Assembly (NCBI RefSeq): GCF_001417955.2
Contig: NZ_LKTM01000057.1
Location: 1-64,000 of the forward strand
Direction of reading: 5' to 3'
DNA length: 64,000 nt
Origin: Mycobacterium gordonae
Lineage (GTDB): Bacteria > Actinomycetota > Actinomycetes > Mycobacteriales > Mycobacteriaceae
Numbering within the stretch: position 1 is the first letter of the stretch; each line of letters begins with the position of its first letter. Of this stretch, positions 26,032 through 34,469 are shown piece by piece. The notes beneath the pieces are model-generated. The model saw only the letters and a list, made by a program, of their open reading frames with translations, searched no databases and was not told the DNA's origin. A program made the translations under genes and the position numbers.

Positions 26032-26864
26032 GCGCCCTGAGCGTTCTGGACGACTGGCCCGTCCCCAACGCCGCCGCCGCGGTCGTCGGCCCGGACGGAG
26101 TGCGGGCCACCCACGGTGACACCGTGCGCGAGTTCGCGCTGGCGTCGGTCACCAAGCCGATCGTCGCGCGGGCCGCACAGGTCGCCGTCGAGGAAGGCGT
26201 CGTCGAACTCGACACCGAGGCCGGCCCGCCCGGGTCCACCGTGCGTCACCTCCTCGCGCACGCCTCCGGACTGGCCATGCTTTCCGGTGACGTGCTGGCG
26301 CGGCCCGGGACCCGCCGCATCTATTCGAACTACGGGTTCGCCGTGCTGGCCCAGACCATCGAGCACGAGTCGGGCATCGAGTTCGGCCGCTACCTCGCCG
26401 AGGCGGTGTGCGAGCCGCTGGGGATGACCTCAACGCGACTCGACGGGGGCGCCGACACCGCCGGCTACGGCGCGACCTCGACGGTCGACGACCTGGTCCG
26501 GTTCGCGGGTGACCTGCTGCGCCCGACGACGGTTTCGGCGCAGATGCACGCCGATGCGACGTCCGTGCAGTTCCCGGGTCTCGACGGGGTGCTGCCGGGA
26601 TACGGGTCCCAGCGGCCCAACGACTGGGGGCTGGGATTCGAGCTGCGGGATTCGAAGTCGCCGCACTGGACGGGCGCGGGCAACTCGGTGCGCACCTACG
26701 GTCATTTCGGCCAGTCAGGCGGGTTCATCTGGGTGGATCCCGATGCTGACCTGGCGCTGGTGGTGCTCACCGACCGCGACTTCGGGGAGTGGGCACTGAA
26801 GCCCTGGCCGGCGCTTTCGGACGCGGTTTTAGCTGCGTACGCCGGAAAGGAAAATGCACACTAG
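26028..26864 (+). CDS. Beta-lactamase/serine hydrolase family protein (Rv2257c-like)
   Basis: 278 residues of the class C beta-lactamase/esterase fold. The nucleophile motif SxxK is in [14 protein letters not shown], the YxN motif in [12 protein letters not shown] and the third motif in [10 protein letters not shown] (HxG type, as in EstB-like esterases). No signal peptide, so it is probably cytosolic and may hydrolyse an ester or amide instead of peptidoglycan. It overlaps the upstream methyltransferase stop by 4 nt (ATGA). The pair may act on one molecule. Confidence 0.85.
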   Translation: MSALSVLDDWPVPNAAAAVVGPDGVRATHGDTVREFALASVTKPIVARAAQVAVEEGVVELDTEAGPPGSTVRHLLAHASGLAMLSGDVLARPGTRRIYSNYGFAVLAQTIEHESGIEFGRYLAEAVCEPLGMTSTRLDGGADTAGYGATSTVDDLVRFAGDLLRPTTVSAQMHADATSVQFPGLDGVLPGYGSQRPNDWGLGFELRDSKSPHWTGAGNSVRTYGHFGQSGGFIWVDPDADLALVVLTDRDFGEWALKPWPALSDAVLAAYAGKENAH

Positions 26865-26992
26865 CGCAACACAGGTATCACAAGGCACAATAGACACGCA
26901 GGACACAAGAAAATATATCGCGCAGTATCTCTTGATCGGGTTCACCAGGTCGTTGGGGAAGACGTCCCTCGTGGAACCGAAGGAGCAAGAAG

Positions 26993-27505
26993 ATGCGTGC
27001 GTCGAATCAGTTCGCCGACGTGACGGCCGGTGTGGTGTACGTCCACGCCTCGCCAGCGGCGGTGTGCCCGCATGTCGAGTGGGCGTTGTCGTCGACCTTG
27101 CAAGCCAAGGCGAATTTGGTGTGGACGCCGCAGCCGGCCATGCCCGGGCAGTTGCGCGCGGTCACCAACTGGGTTGGGCCGGTCGGTACCGGCGCCCGCT
27201 TGGCGAACGCGTTGCGCTCGTGGTCGGTGCTGCGGTTCGAAGTGACCGAGGATCCCAGCCCCGGCGTCGACGGGCACCGGTTCAGCCACACCCCGCAGCT
27301 GGGGTTGTGGAGCGGGCCGATGAGCGCCAACGGCGACATCATGGTGGGCGAGATGCGGTTGCGCACGCTGATGGCCCAGGGCGCCGATACTCTTGCCGCC
27401 GAGATGGATTCGGTGCTCGGCACCGCCTGGGATGAGGCCCTCGAGCCGTACCGCGACGGTGGCGACGCCGGTGAGGTCACCTGGCTAAGCCGCGGAGTCG
27501 GCTAG
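26993..27505 (+). CDS. DUF3145 family protein (Rv2256c-like)
   Basis: 170 residues. The start MRASNQFADVTAGVVYVHAS and the motifs CPHVEWALSS and TWLSRGVG identify the actinobacterial DUF3145 family, whose function is unknown. AAGGAGCAAGAAG precedes the ATG. The upstream 128-bp gap is AT-rich (AAAATATATC near 26910) and probably holds the promoter. Widely conserved across Mycobacteriales, so likely a core cellular role. Confidence 0.88.
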   Translation: MRASNQFADVTAGVVYVHASPAAVCPHVEWALSSTLQAKANLVWTPQPAMPGQLRAVTNWVGPVGTGARLANALRSWSVLRFEVTEDPSPGVDGHRFSHTPQLGLWSGPMSANGDIMVGEMRLRTLMAQGADTLAAEMDSVLGTAWDEALEPYRDGGDAGEVTWLSRGVG

Positions 27506-27511
27506 CGTTCG

Positions 27512-27581
27512 CCCCGCGAGCAGACGCAAAATCGCCCTTGGAGCGCACGCTCCCGGGCGATTTTGCTTCTGCTCGGCGGGG
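27512..27581. repeat. Intergenic palindrome, GAGCAGACGCAAA family (best example)
   Basis: Arms 27512-27537 and 27555-27581 pair at about 25 of 27 positions with one bulge. It fills the whole space between two convergent stop codons (27505 and 27582) and even overlaps neither gene. The inner loop carries a small second hairpin (GGAGCGCACGCTCC). It could serve as a bidirectional terminator, though no U-tract follows. Confidence 0.85.
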
Positions 27582-28100
27582 TTAGGTGACCGGACCGGAA
27601 ATGGGCTTGGCCGACACCGGCATATCGACATTGCCCTGACACGTGCCGCTGGCGATGTCGGTGTGTAAGACGCCGGTGAGAATGCCGTATTGCCCTGGGG
27701 TGTAGACCGTTATCGACTTCGCCGGGTCGTACTCGATGGTGCCGTCCGGCAGCAGGCAGTCCCATTTCCACGTCATCTCGCGCACCCACTGTGACCCGTT
27801 CCAGGTGAATTCGATTGTGCGCGGCATCGATTCGTTCTTCGGCGCGGGCGGGTTGTCGACCGTCGCGACGCAGACACCCGCGGCGCAGTTCGAGGTGAAC
27901 GAGACGGTGGAACGGTGCGCGAACTCCGGTTGACCGGCCGCCACGCTGGTGCCGGACTTAGCGTTGGCGCCCAGCACGACGAGGTATTCGCCGTTCCAGG
28001 AAGCGACTTCACCCGCGTGGGCCGCCGGAGCCACGCACAGCGGAACGGCGGCCACCACCACGGCCCACGCTGCCTTGCCCAAAGCTGACATGCTGAACAT
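27582..28100 (-). CDS. Secreted protein of unknown function (Rv2253-like)
   Basis: 172 residues. Signal peptide with hydrophobic core AAWAVVVAAVPLCVAPA and cleavage after AHA. The mature protein is beta-rich: ASWNGEYLVVLGANAKSGT, FTSNCAAGVC, TWKWDCLLPDGTI and a final GTCQGNVDMPV, with four Cys that could form two disulfides. The order and length match Rv2253. It follows the diacylglycerol kinase gene on the same strand. Confidence 0.82.
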   Translation of the reverse strand: MFSMSALGKAAWAVVVAAVPLCVAPAAHAGEVASWNGEYLVVLGANAKSGTSVAAGQPEFAHRSTVSFTSNCAAGVCVATVDNPPAPKNESMPRTIEFTWNGSQWVREMTWKWDCLLPDGTIEYDPAKSITVYTPGQYGILTGVLHTDIASGTCQGNVDMPVSAKPISGPVT

Positions 28101-28122
28101 GTCGCATCGCGTGACCGGTTCG

Positions 28123-29061
28123 TTACACGTGGTGGGCCGGCCGCAGCACCTGCAGCGCGGCCGGTACCGCCGAGATCTCGGCCGGCAGTGGACAGGCGTA
28201 GTCGCCGTCGGCGTACACGTTGATTCCTGGGCATTCGACTTCGACGGTCTTGGCCCGTGCGGTGGTGACCTCGTCGAGTCCGACGTGCGTGCCCTTCAAA
28301 GCGGTGGGGAAGAAGCGGATGAGCTTCGTCCGCGACTCCGATCTCACCATGGTGAGGTCGAGCAGGCCGTCCGACCGATCGGCGTTGGGACAGATCAGCA
28401 TTCCGCCGCCGTAGCTGCGGGTGTTGCCGAAAGCGGTCATCGTCAGGTCGGTTTCGATCACCTGCTGCCCGTCCAGCACCAACCGGAACGGCAGCAGCCG
28501 CAACTGCGACAGTTCGGCAAGCATCGCGATGTAGTACCGCATCCGCCCGTGCGGCCAGGTCATCCGGTTGGCCCGGTCGGTCACCAACGAGTCGAATCCC
28601 GTTGCCGCCACGGTGCCGAACCACTTGTTGACGCCGTGCTGGTCCTTGATGCGGCCCAGGTCAATGGTTTCCGTCCAGCCGTCCACCACGACATCCGCGG
28701 CGGCCTCGGGATCCTTGGTGGGAATCCCGAATTCGCGCGCATGGTCGTTTCCGGTGCCGGCCGGGATGACGCCCAGCGGCACATCGGTCTGGGCCAGCAC
28801 CTGCAGCGCGTTGGAGATGACGCCGTCGCCGCCGGTGACGACGACGGCGTCGGTGCCCTTCTCCAATGCCGCGGCGACCAGAAAGCGGGCGTCCTCGGCG
28901 CCGTCGCCGATGATCTCGACCACCTCGATCCCGCGCTTGTGGAAACGGGCGATCGCACGTTGCGCCGCCTCGATCGCGGCGCCGTGCCCAGAGAGGGGAT
29001 TGGTCAGCGCGGTGATCTTCGCGATCTCGCGCCGGCTCAGGACGGGGGACTGCTGCGTCAC
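28123..29061 (-). CDS. Diacylglycerol kinase (Rv2252-like)
   Basis: 312 residues of the DAGK catalytic family. The nucleotide loop is VVTGGDGVISNALQ, preceded by TNPLSGHG; the PAGTGNDHAREFG motif and metal-binding Asp residues follow, and the C-terminal half is beta-rich as in DgkB. It phosphorylates diacylglycerol to phosphatidic acid at the membrane; Rv2252 has been linked to phosphatidylinositol mannoside synthesis. The start overlaps the stop of the upstream FAD oxidase gene (ATGA), so the two are coupled. Confidence 0.9.
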   Translation of the reverse strand: MTQQSPVLSRREIAKITALTNPLSGHGAAIEAAQRAIARFHKRGIEVVEIIGDGAEDARFLVAAALEKGTDAVVVTGGDGVISNALQVLAQTDVPLGVIPAGTGNDHAREFGIPTKDPEAAADVVVDGWTETIDLGRIKDQHGVNKWFGTVAATGFDSLVTDRANRMTWPHGRMRYYIAMLAELSQLRLLPFRLVLDGQQVIETDLTMTAFGNTRSYGGGMLICPNADRSDGLLDLTMVRSESRTKLIRFFPTALKGTHVGLDEVTTARAKTVEVECPGINVYADGDYACPLPAEISAVPAALQVLRPAHHV

Positions 29062-30668
29062 GGAATCAGCTTGCCGGGGTTGAGAATTCCGGCTGGATCC
29101 AGGGTGGCCTTGGCCGCGCGCAACAACTGCACACCGAGGTCACCGACCTCCTCGCGCATCCAGGCCCGGTGGTCGGCGCCGACGGCGTGGTGGTGGGTGA
29201 TGGTTCCGCCGGTGGCCATGATCGCGTCGCACGCGGCCTTCTTGGCGGCCCACCACTGCTCGAGCGGATTGCCGCGCTGCCCGGCCACGATGGTGAAGTA
29301 CAGCGAGGCACCGGTCGGGTAGACGTGCGACACGTGGCACATCACCAGCGCCGGGGTGCCCGACTCGGCGAGTGAACTGGTCAGCGCTTCGGTGACGGCG
29401 GCCTTCAGGGCCGGGATGTTGGACCAGTCGGTGGCGGTTTCCAGCGTCTCGCACAGCGCACCGGCGGCCAGCATCGAATCGCGCAGGTAGGGTGCGCTGA
29501 ACCGGCCGTGCTCCCAGGTCCTGGCCGGTCCTTCGCCGAGCGAGGTGCCGCCGCTGGCTTCCAGCAGCGCGCGCGTTTCCGCGTGCCGGCTCTCGGCGTG
29601 CTCCTTGGTGCCCTCGAACAGCGTCAGGCCCAAACATCCTCCGGCGTTCTGGTTTTCGCCGATCGTCTCGTGGGTGGCGAGGTTGACCCCGGTCTCCGCC
29701 TCATCGGACAGGCGGACGACGGTCGGGCCGGTGCCGGTCTGGGTGATGGCCCGCAGGGCCGCGACTCCGGTCGCGAAATCCGGGAAGGACCACGCCTCGT
29801 AGCGGGTGGTCTCGGGGACCGGGTGCACCCGCAGCCGCACCTTGGTGATGACCCCCAGGGTGCCTTCCGAGCCGATTGCCAGCTGACGCAGATCCGGGCC
29901 GGCCGCCGAGGCTGCCACCCGGCCCAGGTCCCAGATGCCGACCGGGGTGACCATGCGCAGTCCCAGGATCATGTCGTTGAACCGGCCGTAGCCGGCCGAG
30001 TCCTGTCCGGACGAACGGGTCGCCGCGAAGCCGCCGATGGTGGCGTACTCGAAGCTCTGCGGGAAGTGCCCCAGAGAGAAGCCCTGTTCGCCCAGGAGGC
30101 GTTCGGCGTCCGGACCGGTGACGCCGCCACCCAATTCGGCGATCCCGGACACCTTGTCCAGCGAGTGCAGTTCGTCGAAGCGGCGCAGATCCAGCGAGAT
30201 CACCGCGGAGAACTGGCCACGGGTGGGGTCCAGTCCGCCGGTGACGTTCGTGCCGCCGCCGAACGGGACGACCGCGATGCCGTGGTCGGAGCAGTAGCGC
30301 AGGATCTCCAGAACTGTGTCGTCATCGCCGGGCAGCAGCACCGCGTCGGGCGCGTCCTGGACGCCGCGGTCTTTGCGGCGCAGCATGTCGGGGGTGGACT
30401 TGCCGCCGGCGCGCAGCAACCGGTCCCGGTCGGCGGTACGGAAGAATTCGCCGCCGACGATCTTGGCCAGCCCGTCCTGGTCGGCCTGCGACAGGGCGCA
30501 CGGGCGCAGCTTCACCTCTTCGGGCTGCAGCTCGTCTTCATCCGAATCTGCAAGGCCCACAACCTGCTTCAGCAAGCCGCGGATCCCGTCGGAGAGTGGC
30601 TTGGCCGCGGCGGGATCCCCCCACGCGTTCCATTTCATTGGCGGAAGGAGTTCCTCGAGGTGCGTCAT
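29058..30668 (-). CDS. FAD-linked oxidase of the alkyl-DHAP synthase-like group (Rv2251-like)
   Basis: 536 residues. The FAD-binding PCMH domain begins near 105: AVLLPGDDDTVLEILRYCSD, then PFGGGTNVTGG, GFSLGHFPQSFEYATIGGF and IGSEGTLGVITKVRLRVHPV. The C-terminal cap resembles alkyldihydroxyacetonephosphate synthase/glycolate oxidase proteins, with a His-rich HHHAVGADHRAW motif. It may oxidise a glycerol- or lactate-type substrate; coupling to a diacylglycerol kinase and divergence from glpD1 suggest glycerolipid metabolism. A TACTGT box 5 nt before the ATG indicates a leaderless transcript. Confidence 0.88.
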   Translation of the reverse strand: MTHLEELLPPMKWNAWGDPAAAKPLSDGIRGLLKQVVGLADSDEDELQPEEVKLRPCALSQADQDGLAKIVGGEFFRTADRDRLLRAGGKSTPDMLRRKDRGVQDAPDAVLLPGDDDTVLEILRYCSDHGIAVVPFGGGTNVTGGLDPTRGQFSAVISLDLRRFDELHSLDKVSGIAELGGGVTGPDAERLLGEQGFSLGHFPQSFEYATIGGFAATRSSGQDSAGYGRFNDMILGLRMVTPVGIWDLGRVAASAAGPDLRQLAIGSEGTLGVITKVRLRVHPVPETTRYEAWSFPDFATGVAALRAITQTGTGPTVVRLSDEAETGVNLATHETIGENQNAGGCLGLTLFEGTKEHAESRHAETRALLEASGGTSLGEGPARTWEHGRFSAPYLRDSMLAAGALCETLETATDWSNIPALKAAVTEALTSSLAESGTPALVMCHVSHVYPTGASLYFTIVAGQRGNPLEQWWAAKKAACDAIMATGGTITHHHAVGADHRAWMREEVGDLGVQLLRAAKATLDPAGILNPGKLIP

Positions 30669-30672
30669 GCGT

Positions 30673-30704
30673 TACAGTATTACACATGGTGTCAATGAGT
30701 AATG
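30673..30704. promoter_or_regulatory. Shared divergent leaderless promoter with overlapping -10 boxes and inverted repeat
   Basis: TACAGT (30673-30678) lies 7 nt before ATG 30686 on the plus strand; read on the minus strand the nearly same bases give TACTGT 5 nt before ATG 30668. ATTAC near 30679-30683 and GTAAT near 30699-30703 form an inverted repeat over the TetR start, a plausible operator. The gap between the two start codons is only 17 bp. Confidence 0.5.
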
Positions 30705-31258
30705 ACCCAAATTTGGATACCGGGGATCGGATATTAGCTGCCGCGGCGAGCTGCGTGGTCGATTTCGGCGCGGATCGGGTGACGCTCGCCGAGATCGCCC
30801 GCCGGGCGGGGGTGAGCCGCCCGACGGTCTACCGCCGATGGCCGGACACCCAGTCGATCATGTCCACGCTGCTGACCGACCACATCGCCAACGTGATGCG
30901 CGAGGTCCCGTTCGAAGGCAACGACCGGGAGGCGTTGGTCAAGCAGGTGGTGGCGGTCGCCGACCGGTTGCGCCGGGATGAGCTCATCATGTCGGTCATG
31001 CACTCAGAGTTGGCGCGGGTCTACATCACCGAGCGCCTCGGTGTCAGCCAGCAGTTCCTGATCGAGGGACTGGCACAGCGGCTCGCGGAAGCACAACTTG
31101 CGGGCAGCGTCCGGCCCGGTGACCCCCGCCAGTTCGCGACCATGATCCTGCTGATCGCCCAGTCCACCATTCAATCCGCCGACATCGTCAAACCGATCCT
31201 CGACGACGAGGCCCTGGCCACCCAACTCGCCTACACACTGAACGGATACCTGTCCTGA
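30686..31258 (+). CDS. TetR-family regulator (Rv2250c-like)
   Basis: 190 residues. The HTH is VTLAEIARRAGVSRPTVYRR (about residues 34-53), followed by a helical ligand domain. The first ATG (30686) is chosen because a -10 box lies 7 nt upstream; the ATG at 30695 is an alternative. It is the first gene of a TGATG-coupled operon with glpD1 and is divergent from the FAD oxidase, so it likely represses both directions in response to a lipid or glycerol-derived ligand. The ligand is not readable from sequence. Confidence 0.9.
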   Translation: MVSMSNDPNLDTGDRILAAAASCVVDFGADRVTLAEIARRAGVSRPTVYRRWPDTQSIMSTLLTDHIANVMREVPFEGNDREALVKQVVAVADRLRRDELIMSVMHSELARVYITERLGVSQQFLIEGLAQRLAEAQLAGSVRPGDPRQFATMILLIAQSTIQSADIVKPILDDEALATQLAYTLNGYLS

Positions 31259-32793
31259 TGGATAACCTGACCGCTCTCAATGCTGCCCGTCGTACCGCGG
31301 ACCTGACCGCACTGGCCGATGGCGCCGAGGTGGACGTCGTCGTGATCGGTGGCGGCATCACCGGCGCCGGCATCGCCCTGGACGCCGCGTCCCGGGGCCT
31401 GCGCACGGTGCTGGTGGAAAAGCACGACCTGGCGTTCGGCACCAGCCGGTGGAGCTCCAAACTGGTGCACGGCGGGCTCCGTTACCTGGCCAGCGGCAAC
31501 ATCGGCATCGCCCGGCGCAGCGCCATCGAGCGCGGAATCCTGATGTCGCGCAACGCCCCACACCTTGTTCATGCCATGCCGCAACTGGTTCCGCTGTTGC
31601 CGGCGATGAACCACTTCAACCGCGCCCTGGTGCGCGTCGGCTTCCTGGCCGGCGACGCGCTGCGGGTGCTGGCGGGAACGTCGTCGTCGACGCTGCCGCG
31701 GTCGCGGCGGATCTCCGCGCAACGGGTGGCGGAGTTGGCGCCGACCGTCCAGCGTGACGGCCTGGCGGGCGGGCTGCTCAACTACGACGGGCAGTTGATC
31801 GACGACGCCCGGCTGGTGGCGGCGGTGGCGCGTACCGCGGCCCAGCACGGCGCCCGGATCCTCACCTACGTCGCAGCCTCCGATGCCACCGCCACCTCGG
31901 TGCGGCTGACCGACCAGCGGACCGGGGAGTCGTTCGAGGTGAAGTCCGGCGCGGTGATCAACGCCGCGGGCGTGTGGGGTGGTGACATCGACCCGGCATT
32001 GAAGTTACGGCCAAGCCGGGGAACGCATCTGGTTTTCGACGCGGCCACGTTCGGCAATCCGACTGCGGCGCTGACCATTCCAATCCCCGGCGAAGTGAAC
32101 AGGTTCGTGTTCGCGATGCCCGAGCAGCTCGGCCGGATCTACCTCGGGCTGACCGACGAGGACGCGCCCGGTCCGATTCCCGATGTACCGGAGCCGTCTT
32201 CGGCGGAGATCGCATTCCTGCTCGACACGGTCAACACGGCGCTGGGGACCACCGTTTCTTCCGCGGATGTGATCGGCTCCTACGCCGGGCTGCGGCCGCT
32301 GATCGACACCGGCGAAGGGCGCACCGCCGACGTCTCGCGTGATCACGCCATCTTCGAGTCGCCGACCGGGGTGATCAGCGTGGTGGGGGGCAAGCTCACC
32401 GAATACCGTTACATGGCAGAGGATGTGCTCAACCGGGCGGTCAAGGTGCGCCAGCTGCGGGCCGGGGAGTGCCGGACCCGTAACCTCCCGCTGATCGGGG
32501 CCGCGGCCAATCCCGGGCCCGCCGCGGGCCCGGGTAGCGTGCCGGCCTCCATGGTGGCGCGGTACGGCGCCGAGGCGGCGAACGTCGTCGCGGTGGCCAC
32601 GTGTGAGCGGCCCACCGAGCCGGTCGCCGACGGGATCGACGTGACCCGCGCGGAGTTCGAGTACGCGGTAACCCACGAGGGTGCACTGGAAGTCGGTGAC
32701 ATCCTCGACCGGCGCACCCGCATTGGGCTGGTGCAGAGGGACCGCGACAAGGTGGTCGCCGTGGCTGAGGAGTTCCTGGGAGCCCTGCGCTGA
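31258..32793 (+). CDS. glpD1: Glycerol-3-phosphate dehydrogenase, FAD-dependent
   Basis: 511 residues. FAD-binding VDVVVIGGGITGAGIALDAA, then SRWSSKLVHGGLRYL and later YAGLRPLIDTG and VVGGKLTEYRYMAED are the GlpD signatures. It oxidises sn-glycerol-3-phosphate to dihydroxyacetone phosphate at the membrane, passing electrons to menaquinone. The start overlaps the TetR stop (TGATG). It matches Rv2249c (glpD1); mycobacteria usually also carry a second copy, glpD2, elsewhere. The gap after it holds a 6-bp CTCGCG/CGCGAG hairpin. Confidence 0.93.
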   Translation: MDNLTALNAARRTADLTALADGAEVDVVVIGGGITGAGIALDAASRGLRTVLVEKHDLAFGTSRWSSKLVHGGLRYLASGNIGIARRSAIERGILMSRNAPHLVHAMPQLVPLLPAMNHFNRALVRVGFLAGDALRVLAGTSSSTLPRSRRISAQRVAELAPTVQRDGLAGGLLNYDGQLIDDARLVAAVARTAAQHGARILTYVAASDATATSVRLTDQRTGESFEVKSGAVINAAGVWGGDIDPALKLRPSRGTHLVFDAATFGNPTAALTIPIPGEVNRFVFAMPEQLGRIYLGLTDEDAPGPIPDVPEPSSAEIAFLLDTVNTALGTTVSSADVIGSYAGLRPLIDTGEGRTADVSRDHAIFESPTGVISVVGGKLTEYRYMAEDVLNRAVKVRQLRAGECRTRNLPLIGAAANPGPAAGPGSVPASMVARYGAEAANVVAVATCERPTEPVADGIDVTRAEFEYAVTHEGALEVGDILDRRTRIGLVQRDRDKVVAVAEEFLGALR

Positions 32794-32819
32794 CTCTCGC
32801 GACAACCGTGCGCGAGTTG

Positions 32820-32825
32820 TAGTTT
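32820..32825 (+). promoter_or_regulatory. TANNNT -10 box, leaderless start at 32833
   Basis: TAGTTT lies 7 nt before GTG 32833 in the 39-bp gap after glpD1, so the hydroxylase probably has its own transcript. Confidence 0.45.
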
Positions 32826-32832
32826 CGTAACC

Positions 32833-34395
32833 GTGACGGGGGAGGACCCTCGGGTATTGATCGTCGGAGCCGGGGTGGGTGGCCTGGCGACGTCGGCGTT
32901 GCTTGCCCAGCACGGCGTGCGCTCGTTGCTGATCGACCGGCGCCTTGAGACGTTCATCTACCCCAAGGCGCGCAATCTGAGCTTCCGGAGCCTGGAAATC
33001 CTGCGCGGGCTCGGACTGGGCGACGAGGTACACGCGGTGGCCGGTCGGGTGTCGACCATGGTGGTGAAGCCGACGCTGGCCAGCACGGACCCGGGGCGCC
33101 CGGCGATCGACATGGACGCAATCTTCGGCGGCCTGGACGCGGTGAGTCCCGAACCTGCCGCGCAGTACTGTCCGCAGAGCGAGTCGGAGCCGATGTTGTT
33201 GCGAGCGACGCGAAGTCGCGGCAGCGAAGTCCGGTACGGTACGGAGCTCGTTTCGTTTCAGGCGGACGACCAGGGTGTCACCGCCACTGTCGCGGAACGG
33301 GATTCGGGCAGCACGCAGACTGTGCGAGCCGAGTATCTGATCGCTGCCGACGGCGTGCACAGTCCGATCCGCAAGGCGCTGTCGATCCCGACTTCCGGGT
33401 ACGGGGCGCTGCCGATCTTCGTCGTCTTCATCTACTTTCGGGCCGCCTGGCGCACGTTCGCCCCCTACGTCAACACCGGCGATGCCGTGCAGATCAGCAA
33501 CCCGGCCGCGCCGGGGATCTTCCTCGCGATCGACGAGGACCGCGGCATGTTCATCACGACCTACTTTCCCGCCAAAGGCGAGACAGCCCAACAATTCACA
33601 CCTGACCGGTGCGCCGAGTTGGTGACCGCGGCGATCGGCGAGCAGGCCGAGGTGCAGATCATCGAGATCGCGTCGTGGCAGCCCTACGAACAGGTGGCCG
33701 ATGAGTTCCGCTGTGGCCGTGTCCTTCTGGTCGGCGATTGTGCGCACACCATGCCGCCGTTCAAGGCCGGGGGAGCCAACACCGCCATTCAGAGTGCGCA
33801 CAACCTGGCCTGGAAGCTGGCTGCCGTTCTGCACGGACGAGCCGGGCCGGCGCTGCTGGACACCTACCACCGCGAGCGGCACCCGGTCGGCCGGTTCGCG
33901 GCCCACCAGTCGCTGAGCGGCCCGACGCTGGCCGCGCTCGAATTAGGCGACGAGCGGCCGCAATTGGCGCCCGACGAAGAGTGCTCGATGTTCGAGCTGT
34001 TGATCGGTTACCGGTACCGCTCGGCTGCGGTGCTGACCGACGACCCGGACTCCGGGAACCTCGAGTTGGTACCGGAATTGCGGGGGCAACCGGGCACGCG
34101 TGTTCCGCATGTGTGGCTGGACCGCGACGGTCGGCGGGTTTCCACACTCGACCTGTTGGGTCCCCGGTTCACGGTGCTGTCGGCCGACGAGCGGTGGCGT
34201 GCCGCGGCGGACCGTCTGGAGGTCGCCATGCAACGCATCGATGAGCCAGAGTGGTTGGCCGTCACCGATTTAGGCGCGACGGGAGCCCTGCTGGTGCGCC
34301 CCGACGACTTCGTGGGATGGCGGTCCGAGGAGTTGCCGCCCGACCCCGCTGCAGCACTGCAACAGGCGCTCGGAAGGATCCTGGCGCTGGGGTGA
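32833..34395 (+). CDS. FAD-dependent aromatic-ring hydroxylase (PheA/TfdB-like)
   Basis: 520 residues. FAD loop VLIVGAGVGGLATSALLAQHG, then the DG motif EYLIAADGVHSPIRKAL and the second FAD motif RVLLVGDCAHTMPPFKAGG, the pattern of group A flavin monooxygenases. The C-terminal thioredoxin-like domain of the PheA/TfdB branch is present in shortened form. It would hydroxylate a phenolic or polyketide-type substrate using NAD(P)H and oxygen. I do not recall an exact H37Rv equivalent here. The neighbours do not suggest a catabolic cluster. Confidence 0.83.
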   Translation: MTGEDPRVLIVGAGVGGLATSALLAQHGVRSLLIDRRLETFIYPKARNLSFRSLEILRGLGLGDEVHAVAGRVSTMVVKPTLASTDPGRPAIDMDAIFGGLDAVSPEPAAQYCPQSESEPMLLRATRSRGSEVRYGTELVSFQADDQGVTATVAERDSGSTQTVRAEYLIAADGVHSPIRKALSIPTSGYGALPIFVVFIYFRAAWRTFAPYVNTGDAVQISNPAAPGIFLAIDEDRGMFITTYFPAKGETAQQFTPDRCAELVTAAIGEQAEVQIIEIASWQPYEQVADEFRCGRVLLVGDCAHTMPPFKAGGANTAIQSAHNLAWKLAAVLHGRAGPALLDTYHRERHPVGRFAAHQSLSGPTLAALELGDERPQLAPDEECSMFELLIGYRYRSAAVLTDDPDSGNLELVPELRGQPGTRVPHVWLDRDGRRVSTLDLLGPRFTVLSADERWRAAADRLEVAMQRIDEPEWLAVTDLGATGALLVRPDDFVGWRSEELPPDPAAALQQALGRILALG

Positions 34396-34401
34396 GGGGG
34401 T

Positions 34402-34457
34402 GAGCAGACGCAAAGTCGCACGTTCCCGAAGGGAAACGTGCGACTTTGCGACTGCTC
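34402..34457. repeat. Intergenic palindrome, GAGCAGACGCAAA family
   Basis: Arms 34402-34423 and 34436-34457 pair at 21 of 22 positions, and pairing continues into a CCC-GAA-GGG loop. It lies between the hydroxylase stop and the convergent accD6 stop. Confidence 0.85.
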
Positions 34458-34469
34458 GCGGGGGAACTG

